Source: Clostridiales bacterium
GTDB taxonomy: Bacteria; Bacillota_A; Clostridia; Peptostreptococcales; Anaerovoracaceae
DNA: 52,432 nt
NCBI GenBank assembly: GCA_024697655.1
Contig: JAILFI010000120.1
Span: forward strand, 1 to 52,432
Reading direction: 5' to 3'
Under the pieces are notes generated by a model. The model saw only the letters and a list, made by a program, of their open reading frames with translations. It made no database searches and was not told where the DNA came from. A program made the translations under genes and the position numbers. Shown here piece after piece: positions 32,752-41,894 of this stretch; position 1 is the first letter of the stretch, and every line of letters starts with the position of its first letter.

Positions 32752-34605
32752 CTATCCTTTGTACTCGACGCACAGCATCGTCAGGTCGTCAAACTGCTCC
32801 GCTTCCGCTGTGAACGCATCCACCGCGGTCTCGACAGTCTCAAGGATCCTCTCCGGCTCCGCCTCCTTGCCGGCACTGTTCAGCGCCAGGAGCATCCGTT
32901 CCGTCCCGAACAACTCATTGCTGCTGTTGGTCGCTTCCGGCACGCCGTCCGTGTAGACGAACAGTCTGCTGCCGGGTGTCAGCCGGATCTCGTAATTCTG
33001 ATACTTCATCCCGTCCATCCCGCCGATCACAAAGCCATGTTTATCCTTGATCAGCGAGAACACGCCATCCGGTTCCTTCAGCACCGGATATTCATGCCCG
33101 GCGTTGGCCGCGGTCAGCTTGCCGGTAGAGATCTCCAGAATGCCTGCCCACACCGTCACAAACAGTTCCATAGAATTGTTCGCGCAGATATCGCTATTGG
33201 TCATTTCCAGCGCTTTTGCCGGGTCTTTCTCGTTCTTCAGATGACCTTTGATGATGATGCGGCTGACCATCATGAACAGCGCCGCCGGGATCCCCTTCCC
33301 GCTGACATCAGCAATAACAAGGGCAAGGTGGTCATCATCGATGGGGAAGTAATCATAAAAGTCCCCGCCGACTTCCCTGGCAGGCGTCATGGACGCGTGC
33401 AGGGCGAACCGCTCCCGTCCCGGAAATGCCGGGATCGCACTCGGCATCATCGCAGCCTGGATGCGGGATGCCAGATTCAGTTCATACGCGAAACGCTCTT
33501 TTTCCGCAGAGATCGTCTCGATCCGGTCGATGTAGTCGTCGATCTCAGAGGTCATGCCTATGACATCATCCGTCAGCTGCCCGATCTCGTTGCGGCGCAC
33601 CGCATAGCCTGAAACACCGCTGAGATTATCCGTCAGGTTCGTTCTGACCGCTTCACTGTCTTTGACTTCCGTATACTGCCGGATGTTCTTTGCGATCTCC
33701 TCCAGCGGGTGCAGGGCGAACATATACAGAACGAGCAGCAGGATCATCAGCAGGATGACCTGATACAGCAGAGAAAGGCCGGTCCCCTGCAGCGTCGAAT
33801 GGCGGATATCCGATTTCATTGAAGACAGATCATATGTCAGACCGATCAGTACGGCTTTCCCGTCGTGGTTCATCAGATAGGCGTAATAATCAACATAATC
33901 GCCTGCCAGCGCAAGGTGTTCTTCCGGTTTTTGCAGAGCCGCGTCGCGGGACGACTCCTCATGCCGTTCCACAGCAGCCCGCATCGCCGTCTGCTGTTCC
34001 TCATTGTCTGCGACAGACACCTCGACACCGATCGGATACACCTGCAGATACTCCGTCCCGCGTACCGAATCCGGCTCCGCCGCACTGAACAGGAAGTATT
34101 GCTCCTGATACGCATTCTCGGAATGCCCCTGGTCAGTCAGGACGCAGAAAAGAAAAGCGATATCCTGATCCCGTTTGATCTGATTGATCCGCGTGATCAG
34201 CCAGGAATACACGATTTCCGCGTATAGTTTCTGGTCTTGCGGCGACATCCTTTCTATCTGGTAAGAGGTGGCATACCGCAGCTGCAGTTCCGGATGGTGT
34301 TCCGCTAAAAGCGCGCACTTTTCCCAGGTCTTGTTCCCGGGTCTGTAGTCCACGTCATACTCGATATCCAGTTCATCGTCATGTTCGTACCAGTACTTGA
34401 CCAGCCAGGTATACGCCGGGTACTCCCGGACGCTGTCGATCACTTCCTTGCTGGTCGCCTTCGCGCGGTCTTCCATCTGCCTCGTCACGCTGTACGTGGC
34501 AAGCTGCAGCTGCGTAAAGTAGGTCAGCAGGGATATCACGGCCATGCCGATCAGGAGCAGTACGGTTATCTGTTTGATAAGACCGGGTTTTTTCTGCAAA
34601 CGCAT
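32752..34605 (-). CDS. SpoIIE/RsbU-type PP2C serine phosphatase with membrane sensor domain
   Basis: The 617-residue protein has a membrane helix at about 12-33, an extracytoplasmic sensor of about 250 residues, a second helix at about 284-303, a HAMP-like linker, a short coiled segment, and a C-terminal PP2C domain (about 375-617) with GGDFYDYF, IADVSGKGIPAALFMM and YTDGVPEA supplying the metal-binding acids. Such proteins dephosphorylate anti-anti-sigma factors to switch on partner-switch pathways. AAGGA lies just ahead of the ATG. It occupies the place between ybeY and cdd where diacylglycerol kinase is often found. Its partners are not in the window. Confidence 0.85.
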   Translation of the reverse strand: MRLQKKPGLIKQITVLLLIGMAVISLLTYFTQLQLATYSVTRQMEDRAKATSKEVIDSVREYPAYTWLVKYWYEHDDELDIEYDVDYRPGNKTWEKCALLAEHHPELQLRYATSYQIERMSPQDQKLYAEIVYSWLITRINQIKRDQDIAFLFCVLTDQGHSENAYQEQYFLFSAAEPDSVRGTEYLQVYPIGVEVSVADNEEQQTAMRAAVERHEESSRDAALQKPEEHLALAGDYVDYYAYLMNHDGKAVLIGLTYDLSSMKSDIRHSTLQGTGLSLLYQVILLMILLLVLYMFALHPLEEIAKNIRQYTEVKDSEAVRTNLTDNLSGVSGYAVRRNEIGQLTDDVIGMTSEIDDYIDRIETISAEKERFAYELNLASRIQAAMMPSAIPAFPGRERFALHASMTPAREVGGDFYDYFPIDDDHLALVIADVSGKGIPAALFMMVSRIIIKGHLKNEKDPAKALEMTNSDICANNSMELFVTVWAGILEISTGKLTAANAGHEYPVLKEPDGVFSLIKDKHGFVIGGMDGMKYQNYEIRLTPGSRLFVYTDGVPEATNSSNELFGTERMLLALNSAGKEAEPERILETVETAVDAFTAEAEQFDDLTMLCVEYKG

Positions 34606-34615
34606 TCCTTTTTCC

Positions 34616-35062
34616 TTACTCTCTCATGAGATCCAATTTCGTCATGACAGTTTCCTCCGCTGCCCGCATATCCGTCTTTTCTTCTTCTGTCATGTGATCG
34701 TAGCCAACGAGATGGCACATACTGTGCACAAATAAGTATACCAGTTCTCTGTCCGCCGAGTGACCGTATTCTTCCGCCTGCCGCTCTGCCTGCGCCGTGC
34801 ACAGCACGACGTCCCCCAGCAGATACGGGCGTTTCTGATCGATGTCCGCCAGATCGTCAAACTGCGGGAAGGACAGCACGTCCGTCACACTGTCGACGCC
34901 GCGGGTCTTACGGTTGATCTCCCGGATGGTATCATCATCCACAAAACTGACGCTGATTTCACAAAAAGCGGGGTCGAGCCCTTCGTTCTGAAGGACCAGT
35001 TCCGCCGCTTCCTGGAATCTTTCTGCCTGTTCCGGCTGTCTGCCGTCGTAGTAGATATTCAT
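34616..35062 (-). CDS. ybeY: Endoribonuclease YbeY
   Basis: YbeY is a zinc endoribonuclease acting in 16S rRNA 3' maturation and ribosome quality control. The 148-residue protein has the catalytic triad H113, H117, H123 in FVHSMCHLVGYDHMTEEE and the TDVLSFP segment near 60-66. It lies 60 bases after phoH and 10 bases before the phosphatase gene. The phoH-ybeY-era neighbourhood is widely conserved. Confidence 0.95.
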   Translation of the reverse strand: MNIYYDGRQPEQAERFQEAAELVLQNEGLDPAFCEISVSFVDDDTIREINRKTRGVDSVTDVLSFPQFDDLADIDQKRPYLLGDVVLCTAQAERQAEEYGHSADRELVYLFVHSMCHLVGYDHMTEEEKTDMRAAEETVMTKLDLMRE

Positions 35063-35122
35063 TGCTGTCTCCGTGCCTGTTCATGGCAGCCGTCATCCGC
35101 ATGGCGTTTCCGCCTGCAGCAC

Positions 35123-36082
35123 TTACTCTTTATTGTTTTTCTCTGCGTATTCATCATACGCCTTAATGATCTTTCTGACTAGTTCATGACGTACAACATC
35201 GACGTCTGTCAGGTAACAGAATTTGATCTCCGGCACGCGTTTTAAGATCCGCTCCGCTTCTTTCAGGCCGGACTGTTTGCCCCGTGGAAGGTCGATCTGC
35301 GTCACATCGCCGGTGATGACCATCTTGGAACCAAACCCCATACGCGTCAGGAACATCTTCATCTGCTCGCGCGTCGTATTCTGCGCCTCGTCAAGGATGA
35401 TGAAGGATCTGTCGAGCGTCCGGCCGCGCATATACGCGAGCGGCACGATCTCGATGACTTCCCGTTCCTTCAGACGCGCTGCGCTGTCGCGCCCCAGTAC
35501 ATCGAAGAGCGCGTCGTAGAGCGGGCGCAGGTACGGGTCGACCTTTTCCTGCAGATCGCCGGGCAGGAATCCCAGGCTTTCCCCTGCCTCGACAGCAGGC
35601 CTGGCCAGGATGATCTTCTCTACCTGTTTCTTTTTAAATGCGGCAACGGCCATGGCGACCGCCAAATAGGTCTTGCCGGTGCCGGCAGGGCCGATGCCGA
35701 AAACGATATCGTTATTCGCGATCGCATTGACATAGTCCTTCTGGCCGATGGTCTTGGCTTTCAGCGGTTTACCGGTATGGGTAAAACACACGATATCCTT
35801 GCCGACTCTGCTGTCACGGTAGGAAACGCCTTTATTCACGAGCTCGATCACGTAGATGATCTTCTGCTTGTCGAGCGATTCGCCGGCATCCACGATATCG
35901 ATGAGTTCCCGGACGACCTTTGCCGCTTTGACTTTATTGTCTCCGCCGATGAGGAGCGCGTCGCCGCGCTGCACTATGCTGACGCCGAGTTCCTGCCGGA
36001 TCACGTCCGCATGGCGGTCCATCATACCGAACAGTTCGCTGCGGTCCACGTCCTCCAACGAAATTTTCAGCGTGTCTTCCAA
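35123..36082 (-). CDS. PhoH family ATPase (PhoH-like)
   Basis: The 319-residue protein has an N-terminal KH-like part and a P-loop domain with GPAGTGKTYLAVA, LARPAVEAGESLGFLPGD, LDEAQNTTREQMKMFLTRMG and TGDVTQIDLP, all typical of PhoH-like ATPases found beside ybeY. It is thought to act in RNA metabolism; the precise activity is not settled. A 10-base perfect hairpin lies between yqeY and this gene and may attenuate reading. Confidence 0.93.
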   Translation of the reverse strand: MEDTLKISLEDVDRSELFGMMDRHADVIRQELGVSIVQRGDALLIGGDNKVKAAKVVRELIDIVDAGESLDKQKIIYVIELVNKGVSYRDSRVGKDIVCFTHTGKPLKAKTIGQKDYVNAIANNDIVFGIGPAGTGKTYLAVAMAVAAFKKKQVEKIILARPAVEAGESLGFLPGDLQEKVDPYLRPLYDALFDVLGRDSAARLKEREVIEIVPLAYMRGRTLDRSFIILDEAQNTTREQMKMFLTRMGFGSKMVITGDVTQIDLPRGKQSGLKEAERILKRVPEIKFCYLTDVDVVRHELVRKIIKAYDEYAEKNNKE

Positions 36083-36104
36083 ATGTTCTCCCTTTCTTAT
36101 ACAA

Positions 36105-36128
36105 ATGACCCGGAGCGATCCGGGTCAT
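36105..36128 (-). terminator. Intercistronic hairpin, possible weak terminator, between yqeY and phoH
   Basis: ATGACCCGGA / TCCGGGTCAT with a 4-base loop is a perfect 10-base stem, followed on the minus strand by TTTGTAT. The T-run is short, so partial termination or an mRNA-processing hairpin is more likely than a full stop. Confidence 0.5.
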
Positions 36129-36136
36129 GTTGCCGC

Positions 36137-36583
36137 TTACGCGAGAAATTCTTCAATGATCTTTCTGACGGTGTTGCCATCCGCGAGCCCTTTGACTTTC
36201 GGCATGACGCTTTTCATGAGCTTGCCCATGTTCTGCTTGCCGCCTTCGATGCCGGCCTCAGCCGCCGTCTCAGTCACCAGTTTACGGATGTCATCCTCGC
36301 TCATCTGAGCAGGCAGATACGCCTCCAGGACCGCGATCTCCGCTTTGTAGGAATCCGCAAGATCCGTCCGCCCTGCCTTCTCAAAGTCGCCGAGCGCATC
36401 TTTGCGCATCTTGACCTGTTTCTTGAGGATTGCGAGGACGTCGCCCTCTTCGAGTTCCTTGCGTGTATCGACCTCGACCTGCTTGATGGCGGCTCTGGCA
36501 AAGCTCAGAGTGTTCTTTTTGACTTCATCATGGGCTTTCATCGCCGCTTTGAAGTCCTCCGTCAATCTCTCCTGCAGTGTCAT
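36137..36583 (-). CDS. GatB/YqeY domain protein
   Basis: The 148-residue protein is a stand-alone YqeY domain (LTEDFKAAMKAHDEVKKNTLSF through GGKQNMGKLMKSVMPKVKGLADG), related to the tRNA-binding tail of GatB. Its exact role is unknown. It sits 39 bases after rpsU, the standard rpsU-yqeY pair of Bacillota. Confidence 0.93.
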   Translation of the reverse strand: MTLQERLTEDFKAAMKAHDEVKKNTLSFARAAIKQVEVDTRKELEEGDVLAILKKQVKMRKDALGDFEKAGRTDLADSYKAEIAVLEAYLPAQMSEDDIRKLVTETAAEAGIEGGKQNMGKLMKSVMPKVKGLADGNTVRKIIEEFLA

Positions 36584-36622
36584 GCATACACCTCTTTTCC
36601 GAAGAAATATCCGCTGTATAGA

Positions 36623-36805
36623 CTAATACTTTTTGTTCGCCTTCTTGCGGGCCGCCTCAGACTTCTTCTTTCTCTTCACGCTGGGCTTTTCGTAATGCTC
36701 CCGCTTTCTGAGTTCGCTCATGACGCCGTCTCTGGCGCACGAACGCTTGAATCTTTTCAGCGCGCTCTCCAAGCTCTCGTTGTCTTTAACGATGACCTGT
36801 GCCAT
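36623..36805 (-). CDS. rpsU: 30S ribosomal protein S21
   Basis: The 60-residue basic protein starts [19 protein letters not shown] and has [21 protein letters not shown], the S21 signature. ATG 36805 is preceded by GGAGGTGAAAAGG; a longer reading adds 7 residues without support. It heads the long rpsU-yqeY-phoH-ybeY series and has its own strong promoter at 36857-36886, inside the end of the HIT gene. Confidence 0.97.
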   Translation of the reverse strand: MAQVIVKDNESLESALKRFKRSCARDGVMSELRKREHYEKPSVKRKKKSEAARKKANKKY

Positions 36806-36856
36806 GACCTTTTCACCTCCTGTCATTGTGGAGTACGCTGTTACAACAGCCTTATG

Positions 36857-36886
36857 ATTATACTATCAGCCCGGTGGCCATGTCAA
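36857..36886 (-). promoter_or_regulatory. rpsU promoter overlapping the end of the HIT gene
   Basis: TTGACA (36881-36886), 18-base spacer, TATAAT (36857-36862), both hexamers consensus. The -35 lies within the last codons of the HIT protein gene. Confidence 0.82.
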
Positions 36887-37207
36887 CTTTCTCTTTCCAA
36901 TGATATGAATATGCAGATGCTTGACGGTCTGCTGCCCGTCTTCTCCGCAGTTGAGCACCACGCGGTAGCCGTTTTCGAGCTCCATGGTCTTCGCGATATC
37001 CTTGATTTTGCACATCATGTAGCCCATGAGTTCCTGATCGTCTTCGGTCAGGTCATCGGTGGATGCGATGTGCTTTTTGGGGATCATCAGAACGTGCACC
37101 GGAGCGCAGGGACCCGCGTCATGGAAAACCATGATCCTGTCGTCTTCATAGACGATCTTGCTTTCGATCTCTTTATTCGCGATCATGCAGAAAATGCAGT
37201 CATCCAT
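36866..37207 (-). CDS. HIT-family nucleotide hydrolase (HinT-like)
   Basis: The 113-residue protein has a zinc-type N-terminus (DDCIFCMIANKEI), the VHVLMIPKKH strand, and the histidine triad HLHIHII, ending GKRKLTWPPG as in HinT proteins, which hydrolyse nucleoside phosphoramidates. ATG 37207 follows GGAGGCG; the longer frame starts inside mtaB. It lies 94 bases after mtaB. Confidence 0.94.
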   Translation of the reverse strand: MDDCIFCMIANKEIESKIVYEDDRIMVFHDAGPCAPVHVLMIPKKHIASTDDLTEDDQELMGYMMCKIKDIAKTMELENGYRVVLNCGEDGQQTVKHLHIHIIGKRKLTWPPG

Positions 37208-37301
37208 CGTGTTCGCCTCCTTTTCCATCATTTTACGATACCGCTGTTTGTGTTGCAAGTGCCGGAATCGCTCTGCCTGTTCGAAATCGCGGATCCTGCC
37301 G

Positions 37302-38606
37302 CTATCTGACGACGACGATCCCGATCCCGCTCCCGTCCGCATCCGCGGCGGTCCCGCTCACGAACCTGTCGGCAATGTCTTCCCCGCTGCGGATATACGC
37401 TTTGACGTAATCGTCCGTATATCCGGACCACAGCCCGTTTTCCTGCTCCTCAACAAGCACGCGCTGCACAGTGCCCAGGTGCTGTCTGCAGAAGTCGGCA
37501 CTGAGCCGGTCACCGAGTTCGATCAGCCTCGCGCTGCGTTCCTTTTTCACCGGTTCGGGCACCTGGTCCGGCATGACCGCCGCTTTCGTGCCCGGGCGTT
37601 TGGAGTATTTGAACACATGGATCTTTCCGAAGCCGGTCTCTTCCGCCAGAGAAAGAGATTCGGCGAACTCCTCCTCCGTCTCACCGGGAAACCCTACGAT
37701 GATGTCCGTCGTGATATTGAACAGCGGATCGATGTCCCGGAGCACCTTGACGATGTCGAGGTACTCTTTGCGGCCGTACCGTCTGTTCATCCGCGCCAGG
37801 ACGCTGTCGCTGCCGCTCTGCAGAGACAGATGCAGATGATGGCAGAGCCGCTCGCTCTTAACGAGACGCGCGACGAACGGCGCATCGACCACGGTCGGTT
37901 CCAGAGATGCCAGCCGCACACGGAAATCGCCGTCCATGCGGTCAAGGTCCGCCAGCAGACCGGGCAGATCTTCATACAGCGCGGTATTGATGCCGGTGAG
38001 GACGAGTTCCTTAAAGCCCGCCTCGATCAGATCCTGCGATTCCCGCAGGATGTTCTCCCTGCTGCGGCTCCTGACGGGACCGCGGGCGGTCGGGATCTTA
38101 CAGTAGGAACAGTACCGGTCGCATCCTTCTTCGATCTTTACGTTCGCGCGGGTCTTCCCTTCCGGTGCGGTGACCTTGCCGGCTTCGACGAATGCATTGA
38201 GGAACCGCCTCTCATCGACGCGGACGACTTTGTCCGCCGGTGCTGCAGTCTCCCTGCGCCGCAGCCTGTCCTCCACGACGTCCGCGATCTCGTATTTGTG
38301 GTTGGTGCCGAGCAGGATGTCGAGTTCTTCGATCTGCCGCAGTGTTTCCGGTTCCGTCTGGACATAGCAGCCCGTCGCGCAGATCACCGCATCCGGATTG
38401 CCTTTCTTCATGCGGCGGATGTACTGTCTGGACTTGCGGTCGGCCAGCCCCGTTACAGTGCAGGTATTGACCACGTAAACGTCGGCGGGGTCTTCCTCGC
38501 CGACGACGGTATAGCCGCGTTCCTCAAAGAGGCGCTTCATAGCTTCTGTTTCATATTGGTTGACACGGCATCCCAGCGTGTGGAATGCGACTCTTTTCTG
38601 CTCCAA
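37302..38606 (-). CDS. mtaB: tRNA (N6-threonylcarbamoyladenosine(37)-C2)-methylthiotransferase MtaB
   Basis: MtaB adds a methylthio group to t6A37, giving ms2t6A in tRNAs reading ANN codons. The 434-residue radical-SAM enzyme has the N-terminal cluster cysteines C13, C49 and C80 (HTLGCRVNQ, VNTCTVTG, ATGCYVQ), the radical-SAM C162-x3-C166-x2-C169 (GCDRYCSYCK) and a C-terminal TRAM domain. It starts 5 bases after the CNNM gene stop, so the two are coupled. Confidence 0.95.
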   Translation of the reverse strand: MEQKRVAFHTLGCRVNQYETEAMKRLFEERGYTVVGEEDPADVYVVNTCTVTGLADRKSRQYIRRMKKGNPDAVICATGCYVQTEPETLRQIEELDILLGTNHKYEIADVVEDRLRRRETAAPADKVVRVDERRFLNAFVEAGKVTAPEGKTRANVKIEEGCDRYCSYCKIPTARGPVRSRSRENILRESQDLIEAGFKELVLTGINTALYEDLPGLLADLDRMDGDFRVRLASLEPTVVDAPFVARLVKSERLCHHLHLSLQSGSDSVLARMNRRYGRKEYLDIVKVLRDIDPLFNITTDIIVGFPGETEEEFAESLSLAEETGFGKIHVFKYSKRPGTKAAVMPDQVPEPVKKERSARLIELGDRLSADFCRQHLGTVQRVLVEEQENGLWSGYTDDYVKAYIRSGEDIADRFVSGTAADADGSGIGIVVVR

Positions 38607-38611
38607 GACAG

Positions 38612-39967
38612 CTATTCCTCTTCCTTTTCTTTCGCTTCGCGCGCCAGATCCTCCTCGTCGCGGATCGTCAGACGGATCTGCTCGATGCGGCGGTCGCGGA
38701 TCTCTTCGATCCTGCAGATATAGCGGTCAAAGCGGATCTCCCTCTCCTCGCCGTCGTCCGGGATCTCCCCGAGCATGTCGAGCAGGAAGCCGCCGATCGT
38801 CTCGCTGTAATCCGATTCGAAGTCTGAGCCAATGACCTCGTTCAGGTCGTCGAGGTCCATGTCGCCTTCTACGATATAAGTATTATAGTTAACTTTCTTG
38901 ATTTCCGGTTCTTCCTCATCGTATTCGTCATCGATCTCACCCATGACTTCCTCGATGATGTCCTCCATCGTAACGATACCCGCAAATCCGCCGTATTCAT
39001 CGATCAGGACGGCAATGTGCTGCTTGGTCTTCTGGAGTTCGTAGAACAGGCTGTCGATGTTCTTTGTGTCCGGTACGAAGAACGGCTTGCGCAGGATCTC
39101 ACGGATGTTCACCTTGTCAAATCCGTTTTCCCTGGCTTTGATCAGGTAGTCCTTGATGTTGAGGATCCCGATGATATTGTCGCTGTCGTCCTCGTAGACG
39201 GGAACGCGCGTGTAGGTCAGCTGCATGAGTTCATCCTCGTATTCCGAGGGCTCATCGTTGATGTCGATCATGAAGACGTCCGTACGGGGCGTCATGATCT
39301 CGTAGGCAAGTTTGTCGTCGAACGCGAAGATGGAGTCGATCATCTTCCGGCCTTCCTCCTTGAGGACACCGGTCTCCTGCCCGACTTCGAGCATCGTCAT
39401 GACCTCGTCTTCCGAGAACTCATCTTCCTCTTCGTAACCGCCCTTGCCGAGCATCTTCAGGATCCCGCCGGCAAGTCCTCTGTCCAGCACCACGAACGGT
39501 CTGCAAAGACGCGAGAAGAACAGCGCGTACCCGGACAGCGCCAGAGCAGTCTTTTCGGGTTCCCTCTGCGCGAGCTGCCGCGGCAGGATAATGACAAACG
39601 ATACGAGCACGACCGCATAGACCGCCGCCGCGATCAGGAGGACCACCAGGCCGCGCCCCTGCATGAACATCCCGTTTTCATCCGCCGCGTACTTTGCAAA
39701 GAGCCGCATCATAAGAAGCGCTCCCGCGACGGTACTGCAGAAGACCATGAGGATCTTGGCCGCCGCCATGTAATTGGAGGGTTTGTTGAAGATCAGCAGC
39801 AGGCGCTTCGCGCGCTTGTCGCCGTCGTCGGCAAGCTGTCTGACCGCTGTCCAGCCGCAGGCGTCGATGGCCTTATCCGCCGCATTCAGCAGCGCCAGCA
39901 TCACCAGCAGCGCGATGACAACGATGATCTCAATGGCTAATATCAGAGGGTCCTGTGTCAGGTCCAT
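38612..39967 (-). CDS. CNNM/CorC-family transport protein (hemolysin C-like)
   Basis: The 451-residue protein has an N-terminal CNNM transmembrane region (about 1-180), a CBS pair (MTPRTDVFMIDINDEPSEYE and FVPDTKNIDSLFYELQKTKQ through VTMEDIIEEVMGEI), and a C-terminal CorC/HlyC domain. Family members affect Mg2+ and Co2+ movement. The tail is highly charged. It is the first gene of a CNNM-mtaB-HIT group, 51 bases after the U32 gene. Confidence 0.9.
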   Translation of the reverse strand: MDLTQDPLILAIEIIVVIALLVMLALLNAADKAIDACGWTAVRQLADDGDKRAKRLLLIFNKPSNYMAAAKILMVFCSTVAGALLMMRLFAKYAADENGMFMQGRGLVVLLIAAAVYAVVLVSFVIILPRQLAQREPEKTALALSGYALFFSRLCRPFVVLDRGLAGGILKMLGKGGYEEEDEFSEDEVMTMLEVGQETGVLKEEGRKMIDSIFAFDDKLAYEIMTPRTDVFMIDINDEPSEYEDELMQLTYTRVPVYEDDSDNIIGILNIKDYLIKARENGFDKVNIREILRKPFFVPDTKNIDSLFYELQKTKQHIAVLIDEYGGFAGIVTMEDIIEEVMGEIDDEYDEEEPEIKKVNYNTYIVEGDMDLDDLNEVIGSDFESDYSETIGGFLLDMLGEIPDDGEEREIRFDRYICRIEEIRDRRIEQIRLTIRDEEDLAREAKEKEEE

Positions 39968-40018
39968 AGCGATTCCTTTCTTTCACTCCGTCACTTGGTT
40001 TTTGTTGTTTCCGTCCGT

Positions 40019-41275
40019 TTACTTTGCCCGGCGCAGCATCGCCCCGGGATACACCGGACAGTCCATGGGGATCAGAAGGTGCTGCTGCGGGTGCGGTGCG
40101 GTATCGACCGCTTCGCCGCTTTCCGCGTCTCTCATTCCCCCGATCGTCTGGGTGAATGCCTCTCCTTCCGGTCCGAAGACTTCGATCTGCTCCCCGGCGC
40201 TCATTTTGTTGCGCTGTTCCACCAGCGCTTCCCCGGTCTTTATGTCATAGGAGAGCACGAGGCCAACGAACGTATAATCGCGCACATAGGCGCTGGTTTC
40301 ATAGTTATGGGAGGACGCGTCCGGTTTGCCGAAGTAAAAGCCCGTCGTAAACGTCCTGTGGCTGACTTTGCCGAGCTCGGCGAGCCATTCTTCCGCGAGC
40401 GCTTCATAGGAACGGCTGCCGCTGCCATCCGCCGGTTCCCCGGAGAGGAGCCGCTGCGCCGCATCGATGGCTTTGCGGTACTGCGCAACGACCGTTGCCA
40501 GATAGAAGATACTCTTCATCCGGCCTTCGATCTTGAAGCTCGTCACACCGGCTTGCACAAGCGCGGGGATATGCCGGATCATGCAGAGGTCACCGGAGTT
40601 CATGATATAGCTGCCGCGGGCATCCTCCTCTACCGGCCAGTATACGCCGGGGCGCTGTTCCTCGACGAGCGCGTATTTCCATCTGCAGGGATGCGCGCAT
40701 TCACCGCGGTTGGCGTCCCGCCCGGTCATAAAGTTGCTGAGCAGGCACCTCCCGGAATAAGAAACACACATTGCGCCGTGCACGAAGGCTTCGATCTCCA
40801 TGTCCTGCGGCAGATGCTGTTTCATCTCCGCGATCTCGGCGACCGACATCTCCCGGGCTGTCACGACACGCCGCACGCCCTGCGCGTACCAGAACTGCGC
40901 AGTCCTGTAGTTGGTCATGTTCGCCTGCGTAGACAGATGGACGACCGCCTCCGGGATGTGCTCCCGCAGCACCATCATCGCACCCGGATCGGACACCAGG
41001 AAGGCATCGACCGGGATGTCCCGGATCTCCTCAAGGAACCGCTCCATCGGGCCGATATCCTCATTGTGCGGATAAATATTAAGAGTCAGGTAGCAGCGCA
41101 CACCATGCGCATGCGCGAATGCCACGCCTTCCCGCATCTCTTCCGTGCTGAAGTTGCCTGCGCCGCTGCGCAGGCTGAAGGCTTCACCGCCGAAATAAAC
41201 GGCATCCGCACCGTACAGCACGGCGATCTTCAGTTTTTCAAGATCCCCCGCAGGGGCCAGTAATTCCAGTTTCAT
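40019..41275 (-). CDS. trhP: U32-family tRNA wobble-uridine hydroxylation protein (TrhP-like)
   Basis: The 418-residue protein has the U32 signature EAFVHGAMCVSYSGRCLLS, the following GECAHPCRWKY cysteines and LELLAPAGDLEKLKIAVLYG at the start. TrhP proteins make 5-hydroxyuridine at tRNA position 34. Position directly after trmR and mltG matches the Bacillus yrrL-yrrM-yrrN-yrrO order, so a tRNA role is more likely than peptidase or collagenase activity. Bacillus has two TrhP genes here; only one is present in this window. Confidence 0.9.
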   Translation of the reverse strand: MKLELLAPAGDLEKLKIAVLYGADAVYFGGEAFSLRSGAGNFSTEEMREGVAFAHAHGVRCYLTLNIYPHNEDIGPMERFLEEIRDIPVDAFLVSDPGAMMVLREHIPEAVVHLSTQANMTNYRTAQFWYAQGVRRVVTAREMSVAEIAEMKQHLPQDMEIEAFVHGAMCVSYSGRCLLSNFMTGRDANRGECAHPCRWKYALVEEQRPGVYWPVEEDARGSYIMNSGDLCMIRHIPALVQAGVTSFKIEGRMKSIFYLATVVAQYRKAIDAAQRLLSGEPADGSGSRSYEALAEEWLAELGKVSHRTFTTGFYFGKPDASSHNYETSAYVRDYTFVGLVLSYDIKTGEALVEQRNKMSAGEQIEVFGPEGEAFTQTIGGMRDAESGEAVDTAPHPQQHLLIPMDCPVYPGAMLRRAK

Positions 41276-41297
41276 TGCTGTCAGTTGTGTCTGTATG

Positions 41298-41891
41298 TCA
41301 TCGGATCCGGCTCACCGAGAGGCCGTCCCCGCACTCGTAAAAGGTCGTCGCAACACGGCTGTCCCGCCGCAGTTCTTCAATAAACCGCTCCATCTGTCTG
41401 GCGCTGGTCCTGTGCCGCCGGTCGTTTTTACCGGGTTCCTCCAGCGTGGCGCCGAGCATCAGGTTGTCGCAGAGAATGACGCCTCCGGACTCCATCATGG
41501 ACAGTGCGCCTTCAAAATACACTCTGTAATGGCTCTTCGCAGCATCGATGAACGCCAGATCAAACCGGCGTCCTTCCGCGGCAAGGACCGGCAGCAAGTC
41601 AGCCGCATCGCCCAGCCGCTGCTCGATCCGGTCCGACAGCCCGAGACGGGCGATCGCCTCCCTGGCGTCGTAATAGCTCCGGTCGTAGATCTCGATCGTC
41701 GTGACCGCGGCTTCCGGCAGTATGCTTGCCATCAGGCAGGCGGAGTATCCGAGTGCCGTACCGATCTCAAGGATCCTGGCGGGCTTGCATGATGCGAGCA
41801 CATTCCGGATCACCTCTTCGGTATCTCTCCGGATCAGCGGAACGCCGCGCCGTTCACAGACGCCGCGAAGCCAGATAAGATCGTCCCGCAT
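41298..41891 (-). CDS. trmR: tRNA 5-hydroxyuridine methyltransferase TrmR-like
   Basis: The 197-residue class I SAM methyltransferase has RILEIGTALGYSACLMA as the SAM motif, ATVTTIEI-like acidic strand end (VTTIEIYDRSYY) and FDLAFIDAAKSHY, FIDAAK being typical of catechol-O-methyltransferase-like enzymes. Beside trhP and mltG it fits TrmR, which methylates the 5-hydroxyl of U34 to give 5-methoxyuridine. It starts 3 bases from the mltG stop, so it is probably coupled to it. Confidence 0.85.
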   Translation of the reverse strand: MRDDLIWLRGVCERRGVPLIRRDTEEVIRNVLASCKPARILEIGTALGYSACLMASILPEAAVTTIEIYDRSYYDAREAIARLGLSDRIEQRLGDAADLLPVLAAEGRRFDLAFIDAAKSHYRVYFEGALSMMESGGVILCDNLMLGATLEEPGKNDRRHRTSARQMERFIEELRRDSRVATTFYECGDGLSVSRIR

Positions 41892-41894
41892 CCG

